Positions 14,201-25,111 of a DNA stretch of 64,000 bases are shown here, piece after piece. The notes beneath the pieces were generated by a model. It made no database searches, was not told the origin of the DNA, and saw only the letters and a program-made list of their open reading frames with translations. The stretch covers positions 82,331 through 146,330 of the forward strand of contig VHZZ01000234.1 of assembly GCA_009801015.1 (NCBI GenBank), written 5' to 3'. Within the stretch, counting starts at the first letter, position 1. Every line of letters starts with the position of its first letter. The DNA comes from Silene noctiflora (lineage: Eukaryota > Streptophyta > Magnoliopsida > Caryophyllales > Caryophyllaceae). A program made the position numbers and the translations under genes.

Positions 14201-16162
14201 TTATTCTAATAATTATTTAGCCCAATCCTGGGTGATTCCTTTCAATCAGTCCATGCTAGGTTCATATCACTAGCATATCAACTACTCAGTTCAACAGCTA
14301 AAAATCGATCATACCATTGTCTAACATGATTACAATTAACCAAGTACAAAACATCTGAATGAACAATAACTTTCAAAAGGCGGTTTAACTAGACTACTTC
14401 CCTACACCAAGAGGTTCCAAAATAAAAACTGTGAGGTTAAAAATAAAAGAGCTGCGATAAACATTGAGCACACTAATAATTACTATTACTCTCTCCATTC
14501 CAATTTTATTGTCCCATTCTTTCTCTTAAATTTTTCAAAATTAAATGTCCTCTTTCTATTTTTGGAAAAGAGTGGATTTTCAATATTATCCCCTTCTCCA
14601 TCACTATTTCTCAAATGCATCTATAATCAAAAGTAGGACGATAAAAGTGGCATAGAGGGAGTATCGTAAAACCTTGCACGCTCATCTTCAGAACAAATAC
14701 ACAGTACAAGGTTTGAAGGCAGTCTATTGCAGAATTTATCATCGGTATGGCATTTTTTTTTGACAGGATACAGTATTACAGCCGTGTTCTAAGTTTCTGA
14801 TGCATTGCATACAAGGAGGCATCACCATCTATGCTAATAAGTACTAAAATCAATCTGCAATTGGTTTGCATACACCAAATCGAGATTAGGCTCAGAATTA
14901 TACCTATCACTGGTCCTAAAGATGGCACCGGCATTCTCCAACAAAATCTTAAGCAACTCCAAAGCAACAATTTTACCCCTCATCAACTGGGGATCATTAA
15001 GCGCCTCTTTCGGAGGCGTTTTCATAGACAACTTACACAACGCCCTAAACACCAAAAACGCATCTCTCCTCAACTTATTCCCAATCTGTACCTCCAAATC
15101 CTCATCCCTCTCACTCTCACTCACACTCGCCACCGCCGTCTCCCCCTCCCTCGTCCCTGTCGTCTCACCATCCTCCAACTCGCCTTTCCTTCCTTCCAAG
15201 GCCGACTTATACATACTAACCTCCCAATACTTGGCATCCAACATATCCTTATCAGTCGAATCAAGCAAATCCGCTGGATTAGTCCCTTCCACTGTCGCAT
15301 TCACCTTCGTCTCAAACGCTCCATCATGAACCACCACACCAGCTCCTCCATTCGCCTTCTCGGTACCTGCAACAGTACTCAACACACCGTCAATATCCTG
15401 CATAATCCTAGTGATAAATCCTTGCACCTGCACCGTCACACCGGTATCAGCACCACTACCGCTGCCGTCCTCCGGCGGAGACATGAGCTCCGCAACAACA
15501 ATCGGCGTCACCGGAACAGTCGAAGAATCCGCCTCCATTCGCCGAAACACAATCACTAACATCTGAATCAACGACGCTTTCGCCGTAGTCTGATTAACAA
15601 CATTCCTACTCCCTAAATACAAATCATAACACGTCCGTATAATCTGCAACAAACAATCTCCATGAATCCCGATACTCATCGACGTAACAGCAGACAACAA
15701 CGTCTTCAACACCAGAAGCTCAATCGCCTCATCTCCTACACAAACCTCAACACACTTACACACCGAGTCAACAACTCGTCTTAACAACTCGGACTCGTCC
15801 GCGTCACCTCGGAGATAGCCATGAGAGATGAGCTTCTGTAACGCGCTAACTCCAGCTGCGGCGATGTTAGGGTTAGGGTTTCCGGCAGCGGTGAGGAAGG
15901 GAGAGAGGATTAGGTCAGAGTCGGAGAGAGAAAAATCGTGTGCGACGCCATCATTGAGCGGTCCTACGGCGGCATCGGCGGCGTCGGCGTCGGCGTCGGT
16001 GGTGGTGGTGGCGGCGGAGGGAGAGGAGGTGAGATGGTCAAGAAGGGATTTGGATTGGTGGACAAGTTTGGTGTTTTTGCGCCAAGAGCCGTTATTGATG
16101 ATGATGTGTAAGGAAGGGAGGAGGACGGAATTTAGTCGGGATTCGGGTTCCGGTGACGACAT
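2243..16162 (-). CDS. BIG2: Brefeldin A-inhibited ARF guanine-nucleotide exchange factor (BIG2-like), complete
   Basis: Large Sec7-type ARF-GEF that swaps GDP for GTP on ARF1-class GTPases at the trans-Golgi network/early endosome. Eleven exons: 16162-14904, 13394-13077, 12708-12363, 12017-11595, 11494-11208, 9102-8829, 7886-7390, 7290-6969, 5863-5482, 4916-4231, 2851-2243. All junctions are GT-AG and the sum is 5,403 nt, giving 1,800 aa, the usual length for plant BIG1/BIG2. Order: N-terminal DCB region, HUS region with its NYDCD box (about 513-517), Sec7 domain (about 633-820) with the catalytic glutamate in FRLPGEAQK at about residue 731, then HDS repeats to the C-terminus. Y765, S766, D773 and M783 match the set linked to brefeldin A sensitivity. 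Residue order follows Arabidopsis BIG2 from recalled sequence; BIG1 cannot be excluded. Some introns contain MITEs. Confidence 0.95.
3005..3254. mobile_element. Stowaway-like MITE in a BIG intron
   Basis: A 250-bp element whose two ends are near-perfect inverted repeats of about 26 bp beginning CTTCCTCCACTTCTAA, flanked on both sides by TA (3003-3004 and 3255-3256). The TA duplication and the CTTCCTCC/CTCCCTCC-type ends are typical of Tc1/mariner-derived Stowaway MITEs. It lies in the last intron of the BIG gene and has no coding capacity. Confidence 0.75.
9103..11207 (-). other. Longest BIG intron (intron 5), with poly(A) tract
   Basis: A 2.1-kb intron between exons 5 and 6 of the BIG gene. 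It holds an uninterrupted A tract of nearly 30 bases near 10227-10254 and no recognisable gene. The open frames at 10390-10626 and 10991-11179 show no family similarity and are judged spurious. Confidence 0.7.
14489..14661. mobile_element. Stowaway MITE in BIG intron 1
   Basis: A 173-bp element with inverted ends (CTCTCTCCATTCCAATTTTA at the left; the right end inverted begins CTCCCTCTATGCCACTTTTA), flanked by TA on both sides (14487-14488 and 14662-14663). End sequence, size and TA duplication fit the Stowaway group. It sits in the first BIG intron. Confidence 0.75.
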
Positions 16163-16180
16163 TATTCCCCGCTTTCACTA

Positions 16181-16229
16181 CGTCGGAATTGGAATTGGAA
16201 TTGGAATCGGAATCGGAATTGGAATTAAA
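16181..16229. repeat. GGAATT hexamer microsatellite in the BIG 5' leader
   Basis: About seven to eight tandem GGAATT units with GGAATC variants, lying immediately upstream of the BIG start codon at 16162 (minus strand). It should be transcribed as part of the 5' UTR. Such tracts vary in length between individuals. Confidence 0.8.
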
Positions 16230-17267
16230 ATGAGATGTAGAGGAGAATTGGGGGAGTACTGAAGTAGTGGTGGTTTAGTGATCACTGATTACTGATTATT
16301 GCTATACAACTCCAAACACCTGTTAATTGGTGACAATGAACCAGGTTGTTTAATTTTTTGGTTACGATTTTAAAAACGTAACAAAAAAAAAAAAAAAAAA
16401 AGTTTTTAAATTAGTTGTCGTTTTAAATTTATTCGGTCTTGATAAAATAACAAGCAGACAAAACTATAACGCCCATACTTGACTGGCGTCTGGTGGGGAG
16501 CATGCGGAGGAGAGAGGAGGCAAACGATGGAGACTTTGGACATGGACAACTTCATGTATGAGTCGAACAGTTGGGATGTCGTAATGTCAGCGAGTTTAGC
16601 GAAAATTAAGGTAGAGACTTGAGAGGATAGTTGAGATGGGGGAAGGAACGTGAATTGCTTGAAGGGCACACCGCTAACACGAGATAAGTCTTGTAAGAGA
16701 GTTTAAGAAAAGTCGACTAGGAAAAAAAAAAAGTTTCGTAGAAGTTACAAATAAATACATACTCATATATTTTTATATAGTTCGAGCTTCTGATAGTTCA
16801 CGACTTTTTCAAGCCAAACTCAAAACGTGCTCGATTTGGCTAGTTATAATCTTGAGTCGAGTTCAACATGTTATCACCATAATTTCTAGTTCTTTCTTCA
16901 TTGAAATGTTATTTGTAGAGATTCCTGTGTTCTCTTTATTTCTTCATTTTAATCGTCTTAGTCTAGAGCTAAGGATACGATGCATTCTGCTATTCTTCGG
17001 CTTACAGTACTATCGCGTTGCATAAAAATGTTCCATCAATTTGTGTTCTCTACATAAACCTGATAAACTTTCCAACTGCAGCAGTGCAGCATATAACATG
17101 CACTCTGTTTCCGAAGTCCAACCGACAGACCAGTAAGCTCAGAATGCAAATATATTATCTGATTATCCGAACAGCAAATAAAGCATCTTAGAAATAACAT
17201 AGAAAAACATTAAACACAAACCAAACACACCCACACAGTAGAGGGATTGGTTGAAATCTGAATTTAG
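16230..17267. other. BIG upstream region / spacer
   Basis: No gene recognised. It should contain the promoter of the minus-strand BIG gene. There is an A tract around 16381-16400. 16780-16870 has degenerate GAGCTT/GCTCGA words of the kind seen in old hAT-like elements. The open frame at 16406-16669 has no recognisable similarity. Confidence 0.5.
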
Positions 17268-18132
17268 TTAAGCCCAATCCTTATTAGAGATCATGGTGGC
17301 AATAGAATCATACCCACAACTTGGTAAATCCACACACTTGGGATCCTTTTCGAGGTGCCAGAGTTCTCGAAACCGCGAATTGTTCCAACTGACAGTCGAA
17401 CTCCTCAAGAGCCTGCGCAGAAGCGTGACAAAGTCACTTGAAGGGGGACGGGCAAGAGCGTCAAATTTGGCTTCAAGGAGGAGATTCCCACGATGAGAAA
17501 ACCTTGGCTCAAGCCATTTAATATCCACTTCCTCAATATGAGCAACATCGTTTGCAGAGAACCCATCGTAATGAACGAGATCCAAGCCATACAAGCGACG
17601 AACATCAAAGACCTCAGAGTCGAGAAATGCTATAATATCAAGGTGGGCAAGATCCAAGTCAGTGATAGCGACAATTGGCATTTCAGGGAAAAATTCCCTG
17701 AAAACCCTGACAGACGCGTAGGATAATAAGTCGATACCAACATGAAGAACTACATAGTTTTTCTCTTTTTGATTAAGAAGCATACAGATGGTTCAAAATA
17801 CCATCATTGGTAGCCAAAAGGACGGCAGAAGCTTTGGTGATGATTGACTCGACATCCATAACATTAGAAATGTGGACTGGCTGCTCGTCTTCGTCTAACA
17901 GCTGAATATCACCGTCAATGACTAGGTCTGGCATATGACAGCATATATCGGAATCTTTCCCTTCCTGCCTTTGTATTTGAGGGGAAAATAATCTTCATCA
18001 TCTTCATTGTCTTCTTCTTCAGTGGAAGACGCCTCAACAAACATATCCGGGTCCTTTCTTTCGGGTATTGAAAGGAGTTCGCCATTGGAATCATGCAAAG
18101 GAAGGAGCAACATCATAGCAATGGTGTTTAAA
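17268..18132 (-). pseudogene. SPO11/Topo VI-A-like gene, copy B (5'-truncated, frameshifted)
   Basis: Second, more downstream copy of a gene with a Toprim-type region. It starts inside the family (NTIAMMLLLPLHDSNG, matching copy A), runs through an acidic stretch (SSTEEEDNEDDEDYF) and ends at a natural-looking stop at 17268. The C-terminal 170 residues resemble SPO11/TOP6A: MPIVAITDLDLAHL sits where the family has LPVLALVDxDPYG, DIKWLEPR matches DIKWLG, and the C-terminal LEKDPKCVDLPSCGY block matches KAEIQALSSFGF. The second acidic residue and the G of the DxDPxG motif are altered. Against copy A there are at least two frame shifts, near 17948 and near 17785. No tyrosine-nuclease domain is visible. 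The similarity is judged from memory of the family. Confidence 0.5.
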
Positions 18133-18185
18133 GAAGTTTTTGCTTAAATGGGGTTGCAACCCAAACTATTTAACAAAATAAAGCG

Positions 18186-19423
18186 GGTTTGTCAGGGAAA
18201 TAGGTGGGCAGGATCCAAGTCAGTAACAGCTAGAATAGGCATGTCAGGGACGCATTCCCTTAAAAGCCTGACGAACACGTATGACAGCAAGTCGATACCA
18301 ATACGAAGAACCACATATTCTTTCTCCTTTTTATTAAGGGCATACAGATTGTCTAAAATACGATCATTGGGAGCCAAAAGGACGGCAGAAGCTGTGGTAA
18401 CGATAGAAGCGACATTTCAAACCTCGGAAACAGGGATTGACTGATCGTTTTCATCCAACAGCTCAATGTCACCATCAATGCCTAGGTTTGGCCTGATAGC
18501 AAATTTTGGTTTCTTTCCCCTCTTGCCTTTGTAGTAGACAGGACATAAATCATCATCTCCATTCTCTTCATCGTCTTCTTCTGTGGAAGACGGCTCAACA
18601 AACATGTCTGGGTCGTTTCTTTCGGGTATCCCAAGCAGCTCACCATTGAGATCAAGCAAAGGAGGGAGAACCATCACAGTGATGGTGTTGATAGGGCCAA
18701 TGTCATTTACATCCGCCAACTTTATTGCAGATGCTAGGGTAATGTCCCGTTTCAAATAAGATCCAGAGAGTAATGTAAGCCTCCATGCTTCTTCCGGCTG
18801 AGGACATGGCATGCCAATTTCCCTCACTTTCTTAACAATTTCATCCAAGACATGGCTAATGGTATCGGACAAACTGAACCCCGCCAAATCAAATCCTGCT
18901 GCCCAACTGGATTCTACGCGTAACTGCACTACTTGACCCCAAAAATATATATAAATCAGAAGCCATATCATATACAAATTTGCTTGATTCGTCAACATAA
19001 AACTTGCAATACAAAATGAAACGACAAGAACTTGATGATTGTTTGTGGGAAGAGGAGACAAGCATAGTTCTCAAATCAATGGCCGTAGCACACGGGCATT
19101 ATTTGTCCGAGATACGCTATATCTCGGTCATTTTAATCAGTTCAAGAATTAAATATACTTCCGCCAGGCAGAATCGAAAGAGACACAACCACCATCCCGA
19201 TACAACAAATTGAGCGTGAATGATCAAATTGCTCATAAGTTCATTCTTAAAATAGAAAGGACGACAATTGATCGAGACAACCAAAATAGAAAAAGATAAC
19301 AAATGACAGGAGTACATGATTAATCAATTAAATTAGATTAAACCTAAAAAATCACATATTTTCTGGAGGCAGAATGATGTATACCGTGATTGAATTTTTT
19401 TCGGCCAAATTGAAAGCATCCAT
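18186..19423 (-). pseudogene. SPO11/Topo VI-A-like gene, copy A (in-frame stop, 3'-truncated)
   Basis: First copy of the tandem pair. A possible short first exon is 19423-19385 (13 codons, MDAFNLAEKNSIT), spliced to an acceptor at 18923. Main exon: about 90 residues reminiscent of a ubiquitin-like fold (ITLRVE..., WRLTLLSGSYLKRDITLASA..., INTITVMVLPP), an acidic linker, then ASAVLLAPNDRILDNLY and MPILAVTDLDPAHL, which resemble the SPO11/TOP6A Toprim region. An in-frame TGA at 18419-18417 stands where copy B has ATG, and homology stops abruptly after DPAHL near 18205, where copy B begins about 70 bp later. So neither copy is whole. The ubiquitin-like assignment is tentative, and there is no trace of the catalytic-tyrosine domain. 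Confidence 0.5.
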
Positions 19424-19429
19424 CTCTCG

Positions 19430-20700
19430 ACCAATCACCAAAAGCCTGGAGAAAATCAGATGGATGCTGTAAATAATAATGTAATAATTATAATCATAGT
19501 TAAATTTAAATTTGATGATGAACCCTAATTTATAAATTTAGCATAATTATAATCATATTTCATAATCATGCTGAACCTGGTCAAACTACAAGAGCTCTAC
19601 AATTTAATTTGAAGCAAACCCTAATTTCAAATATATCCAATATTCAATTCGATGAAGAACCCTAATTTAGCAACAAAAAACGAATCCAAATTAATACCCA
19701 ATTGGTTAGTGTCAAGTAGGGTTTTTACCTTTTAAAGGACGTGTTCGGGGGCGTCTTAAAACGATCGGAGGCCCTATGCGAAAAATAAAACGAGGCCCAA
19801 AAATTACAATCGAAACATTATTTATATAAATAAAAACATGAAATTGAACGGTTTGATTCTCACCCATTACATAAGTGCGATCATTTAAACCAAAAATAAA
19901 TAAAACTGAGTTATCAAAGAGTAGCTAACACACTAAATGTTTAAATACATATTCAGCCTACCGGTCCAACACTGAGTTGAATATATTTAGATTCGGTCCT
20001 TAACCATCCTTTGTTTGTGTTTAATACTTTGGTCCTGTCTGATCCAACACCAGTTAATTTCGATCTGGACGGTATAGTTCGAATATTTTTTTTAAAAGCT
20101 AATCATTAAAATAGTATGAAACAAATAAGCATTTTATTTTTCGAAAGACCGTAAAAGCGAGTAATGAACACCCGTGGAAACAAATAGAGTAGGTAATATT
20201 TTTATATATTGAATTACTATTAAGTGATGTATATTATTATAAGGAAACACAAAACATTAATTAAACGAGCTGAAAAAGAATACGTAAAGAAACAAATGTA
20301 ACGGATTAAACATTTATTCTAGCTGCTCTGCGTCTCTGCCTATGTAGAAGAAATGTCACAAGACATTCTAGTGCTATACTGCTATAGCGACTTTCTTGTG
20401 CTATACTAGCTTGACCGTTGAATGGTTTTATTACTCCATTGTTTTTCACAAATTCTCTTTGAAAACGGGCACTATCCATTATAAGCTGAAGACGGATTGG
20501 TCTCTCAAATTCATTAGGCAGTTCTGCATAGATCTTATGTGCTTAATTTCACGTACAATGATGGAGGAGGCACGACTCCATTTCCGAGGTTTAGAACACC
20601 AAAGATTTTTCTTCGTGTATTTTACATGTAATCACGTAAAATACGGCCGAGTACATGTTTTATATCTCCTTCTGATCCTAAAAAGAAAAATTTCTGAATC
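19430..20700. other. Spacer upstream of the SPO11-like locus
   Basis: No supportable gene. 20443-20500 is a copy of the dispersed AAATTCTC...ACGG(A/G)CACTATCC repeat. The open frame at 20396-20710 runs across that repeat and is judged spurious. Confidence 0.6.
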
Positions 20701-23016
20701 AACAATTTGATAATGGACTGTGTTCAAACAGTGACCTATGAAGTTATTGTTAATTGTTCTGCTGGAAATATAATTGTTCCTCGTACTGGTCTTCGTCAGG
20801 GAGATCCTTTGTCTCCCTTTTTGTTTGCTCTTTGTACGGAAGTGCTGTCACAACATCTCCTTAATGCTGAGGAGAATCTCAGGTTGAAGGGAATCAAGAT
20901 TTGTCGAAACGCTTCTTCTATTTCGCATCTTCTCTTCGCAGATGATTCTATATTTTTTATAGAAGCTAATACAAGTTCCTGCCATGAACTGCAACATTTG
21001 TTGGATTTTTATTGCCATAGCTCTGGACAAGTAATTAATAATAATAAGTCTACAGTTACCTTCAGTCCCAATTGCACGCTTGCCACTATCAAAGGATGTT
21101 TACAAATTCTTAAGGTGTCAGCTTCTAATGAAATGGGACGTTATCTGGGACTTCCAACTGATTTTGGGACCTCAAAGAAGCAAGTTTTTGCCTTTGTCAT
21201 TGAAAAAGTTCGCAAACGAATTTTGTGCTGGAAGAATGCTCTCTTAACTGCAGCTGGAAGGCTTACTCTCATCTATTCGGTGCTCTCCTCACTCTCTATC
21301 TATTCTCTATCTGCATTTCGTACGCCGGTAAGTGTGAGTTCAAGAATTGATTCTTTAATCTCACGGTTTTTGTGGGGCAGATGTCGTTCAGGAAAGAGTA
21401 TTCACTGGTGTAGTAAACTCTTCACTAATTGTCCTAAATCGCTTGGGGGACTTGGCATTAGAAATGTCAGCTGTTTAAATCAAAGTTTATTAGCTAAAAT
21501 AGGTTTGAAGATCATTTCTGATCCAACGTCTCTTTTAAGTAAGGTGATGGGGCCAAAGCTGTCTATCTCGAAACACGCCATTGTGAATAAGGAGTTCTCT
21601 AAAGTTGTTCTTATGTCTTGGGGAAGTCGCAGTATTCTCTGGGGCACTGACCTGCTTAAGGACAATTTGGCTTGGCAAATTGGTGTCCTTCATCTCTTGA
21701 TATCTGGCGTGATCAATGGATTCATGGATCTTCCCTAGCTTTTCTTAACAATATCTCATCTAATGAGCTAAATGCTAAACTTGTTATTCAAGTGGCTATG
21801 CTTCAAAATGCCGATGGGGAATGGAATTTTGAGATGATCAGAAAGATTTGTGGAAGTCAATTTATTCCTTCTATTCTATCAATTTCGACTCCTTGTTTTG
21901 ATGACACATATGAGCTCTACTGGAAACTTACTGGAAATGGAAAATTTACTGTCAAAAGTGCCTATGTGAATGCTTTCTCTAAACTGTGGTCTTTGAAAGC
22001 AACTCCTATAGACCTTTCTCGAAAAATTCTTATGGAACCTACCTATCCATTCTAAATGGAAGTTTTTTTTATGGAAGATTTTATCTAATACGTTACCATG
22101 TGGTGAGGAAGCCCTCATTCGAAATCTTCAATGGAACGTCTTCTGTGTAAATTGCGAGGCGTCTTCTTCCTCTGTTGAATCTTTATCTCACATTTTCAGG
22201 GACTGTCCCTTTGTGTCTCGTTTTTGGTTTGCTTCTCCTTTGGGAATTCGAACCTTTTCTGGGAACTCTCTTTCCATTCAGCAGTGGATAATCAACTGGC
22301 TTCTTTTTCTAATCAAATCCGACAACGTAATATTCAAAATCTCTTCTTTCGTGGATTGTCTTTGGAGATTATGGTGTACAAGAAATAATGGTATTGTTCA
22401 TGAATCTTCCATTCGGTTATATGACTCCTTCAGTCTACTATCGACCGACATCAACAACAACATCTGGGTTCAGAATCAGTCTCTCGATATGGTTCCCTCT
22501 ACAAGGTCTTCTGATCCGGAGGATTTTGATGGGGCTGCTTTGATTGTCAACCATTTTCCTGTGCCACTGATGGGTCTGTCTCTTTGCTTTTCTAATGCTA
22601 TTAGAATAAAATGTGACGCCACTTGGAAACCTAACTTTCATGCTTCTGGAGGCTGGCTTCTACAAAATTCAATGGGATTCAATTTTCATTTTGGTCGAGG
22701 TTCTTTCTACGCCAAATCTGCTCTTCAGGCCGAAGCAATGGCTCTTAGGTTCGCCATTTTGGATGCCATTTCAAAAGGTTTTTGCCATCTAGATGTTTCT
22801 TCAGATTGTATGAATCTTGTTCTCCAAGTCAACGGTTTCACGGATTCAAGCATCGAAGCAAAATCAACTATCCAGTCAATTGTAGCACTTGTTTCATCTT
22901 GTCATTGTTTTTCACTTAGTCATTGCCCTAGAAAACTTAATAGGATTGCCCATGCTGTAGTTAAGTCTATAGCATAGGGTGATTTCTTCTTCTTCTGACA
23001 AAAAAAAAAAAAAAAA
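20701..23016 (+). mobile_element. LINE (non-LTR retrotransposon), 5'-truncated
   Basis: Carries the C-terminal half of a plant L1-type ORF2. It opens inside the reverse transcriptase (GLRQGDPLSPFLF at 20788, catalytic FADD at 20935-20946). It continues through the thumb and a zf-RVT region (CVNCEAS...HIFRDC, about 22148-22205). It ends with an RNase H-like domain (IKCDATW..., QAEAMALRFAI, SSDCMNLV, HCPRKLNRIAHAV) and a stop at 22977. A 17-base A tract follows at 23000-23016. The endonuclease and ORF1 are absent. Frame is lost twice: near 21690, and near 22028 through an extra T. AACAATT occurs at both borders (20701-20707 and 23015-23021), a possible short target duplication. Inactive copy on the plus strand. 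Confidence 0.9.
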
Positions 23017-23035
23017 CAATTGTTCTTCCGTATCA

Positions 23036-23262
23036 GCAGGGGCGGATCCAAGATTGCAAAAAAAAAAAATAGTCTATATATGCATGTATCGGAAGTCTTT
23101 ACCATTGAACCAGAAGACATTTATTATACATTTAATGAAATAATATTTAGTTATCTACTATTCGGCAATAATTGGGTAATAAAAATCCATCTTCTAAACC
23201 ATATTTTTTATATTTGGGGTAACGGACGCAACCCTTTGCTACCAGGTGGGTCCACCCTCACG
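23036..23262. repeat. GGGGCGGATCC-type repeat relic
   Basis: Starts GGGGCGGATCCAAG and ends near CCAGGTGGGTCCACC. This is the appearance of a common class of degenerate, non-autonomous plant element; a similar GGCGGACCCAGGAAT start occurs at 31620. No clean terminal repeats or target duplication could be defined, so no superfamily is proposed. Confidence 0.35.
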
Positions 23263-23960
23263 TATCGGAAGTCATAAGGTATTTATTGGTTAACAATTTA
23301 AAGACAATTACCTAATCTCTTACAAAAAAGAGGTTTTATGCATGATTAATTTAGGGAGAAGTACATAATTAGCAAGCTCACGAATTATTGTGTCATAATT
23401 AGCTTAAGTCTTAGACATGTTGTTGAACCCATAACCTAATTTTACGACCATGACAGACAGGACCCCATGAAAATGATCAAAAGTATATTTGTTTAAGACG
23501 GATATTATTAATCTTAAATTTAAAACGGGTTAAGAATATTTATTTGGAGTGAGTAGAATAAAAGTATAATGCATTAAAAAGGGTAAACGGTTTGTCTTAT
23601 ATATTTGTGTTGAATGATATTCGATCAATATTAAGATAGATAGTGTCATTTTAAGTAAGATCGACTACCGGAATAAAATAAAACAAGTGGGTGCGTCAAA
23701 ATGTTGTTCTATGATTACGGATTAAGGGACCGTGACATTTTTTTTGGGGTAATAATTATTTAATTTATTTATGTACCTTGGTTAACAAGAAATGACCATC
23801 TATGTCGTATGTCTCATGGCCCTAACCAACTTTTAGAAGCTTCTAATTATGGAAATCATTACCAAATAAAGTTAATCGTGTTTTCTGCATTTCTTGTTTA
23901 AGTAATTTGTACGAATTAGTTATTAGTTTATTTCCCATGAAGGAGTAGAGTAATCCATGC
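23263..23960. other. AT-rich spacer, no gene
   Basis: No domain, RNA gene or defined repeat recognised in this stretch. Confidence 0.6.
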
Positions 23961-24427
23961 CCTTTCGGGCGTTTGCGACGGGTTATAATCGGCAACGTAT
24001 TTAACTGATTAAAAATAAGTTATTTGGAATCGACAACTTGTTGTTCTAAAATGATTATCTTATCACAATCTACGATTTGAGATAAAAAAAATTGTCGACA
24101 GACATTTTCTAGCGTTTTTTTTCCTGAGAATCTTAAATCGACCATAATTTTGATCTTAAATTTTCGAATGACCGTTTTTCATTTTACAAAATTATAGATC
24201 TCGAAAAGATAATTAATTTAAAAAAAAAAAATTGGTCAATTCTGATTTCTCATGGATCCATGACGGTTGATTGATGAGTTTAAGAATCCCAAAATAATAA
24301 CGAAAATTTGTGAAAAACACAACACCGTCAAATTTGTGAAAAACACAATCCCAAAATTATAACCTTTCGGGCATTTGCGACGGGTTATAATCGGCGGCGT
24401 ATTTAACAAATTAAAAATAAGTTATTT
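23961..24427. repeat. 65-bp direct repeats around a MULE-related insert
   Basis: 23961-24025 and 24363-24427 are two 65-bp direct copies differing at only a handful of positions (both contain TTTGCGACGGGTTATAATCGG). The 337 bp between them is clearly related to the interior of the MITE at 26411-26951: shared blocks include CTAAAATGATTAT, TAGATCTCGAA and ATTGGTCAATTC/ATTAGTCAATTC. It also contains a short repeat AATTTGTGAAAAACACAA twice. No standard end structure was found. Confidence 0.6.
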
Positions 24428-25110
24428 ACGAAATGTATAAATATAATTAAATATTTATTTATTTTACCACCAAAGTGCACCCATGTAGTCATGTGTCATG
24501 TTTTAATAGTCTTACAGAAGTAGTAATTTTGATATCCATTGTCCAAAATAATAAAAACTTGTATATGGATGTTTTAGAAAAATTCCATTGTAAAATCACT
24601 GATTTTACATAGATAATTTTATAAAAGTAGCTATTTCGTTCAAAATTTTCGAGTCATTTTGTATCAGGTTATTCTCCTTTAATGTCGCTTTATAATAATT
24701 ACACAAAGGTGGAGTTAGGGGGGTCAATTAGCAGGGACGCTTATCCTACTAGCGGATGCAAATTTTAAATCTTTTAGTTAAAATTTTTCAACTTGTTTAA
24801 AACTTTTCCATTATACTAGTACTTGTTCACCCGTGAATTCAGTTCTTGACTTTGCTAACGGATCTATTAAATATAAGTTATTAACTTTTTAAAAATGAAA
24901 AACTAGTTTTTTTTATTTTTACAAATTTATTGAACAGTTTGCCTTGTATATCGAATCAAGAGCGGTTCAGATTTTCTCCATTTCCTATCAACGATCCAGA
25001 TCAAATATTGTGATGATCCAATACTTATAATCGTTTTATAAAAATAAAGTTTTAATAAATGATAAGAGAAAATATATTAAAATATAGATGTATAAAAAGG
25101 AACAAAGCTT
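24428..25110. other. AT-rich spacer, no gene
   Basis: No coding region or RNA gene recognised. Confidence 0.6.
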
Positions 25111-25111
25111 C

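Noticed and set aside
14831-15559. 242-aa open frame on the plus strand
   Set aside because: Antisense to BIG exon 1, which has clear family similarity; the plus-strand frame has none.
20396-20710. 104-aa frame just upstream of the LINE
   Set aside because: Crosses a copy of the dispersed GACGGATA-type repeat and shows no LINE or host similarity.
23961-24427. Pair of 65-bp direct repeats considered as terminal repeats of an LTR-type element
   Set aside because: Too short, no primer-binding site or polypurine tract seen, and the interior relates to a DNA-transposon MITE family.
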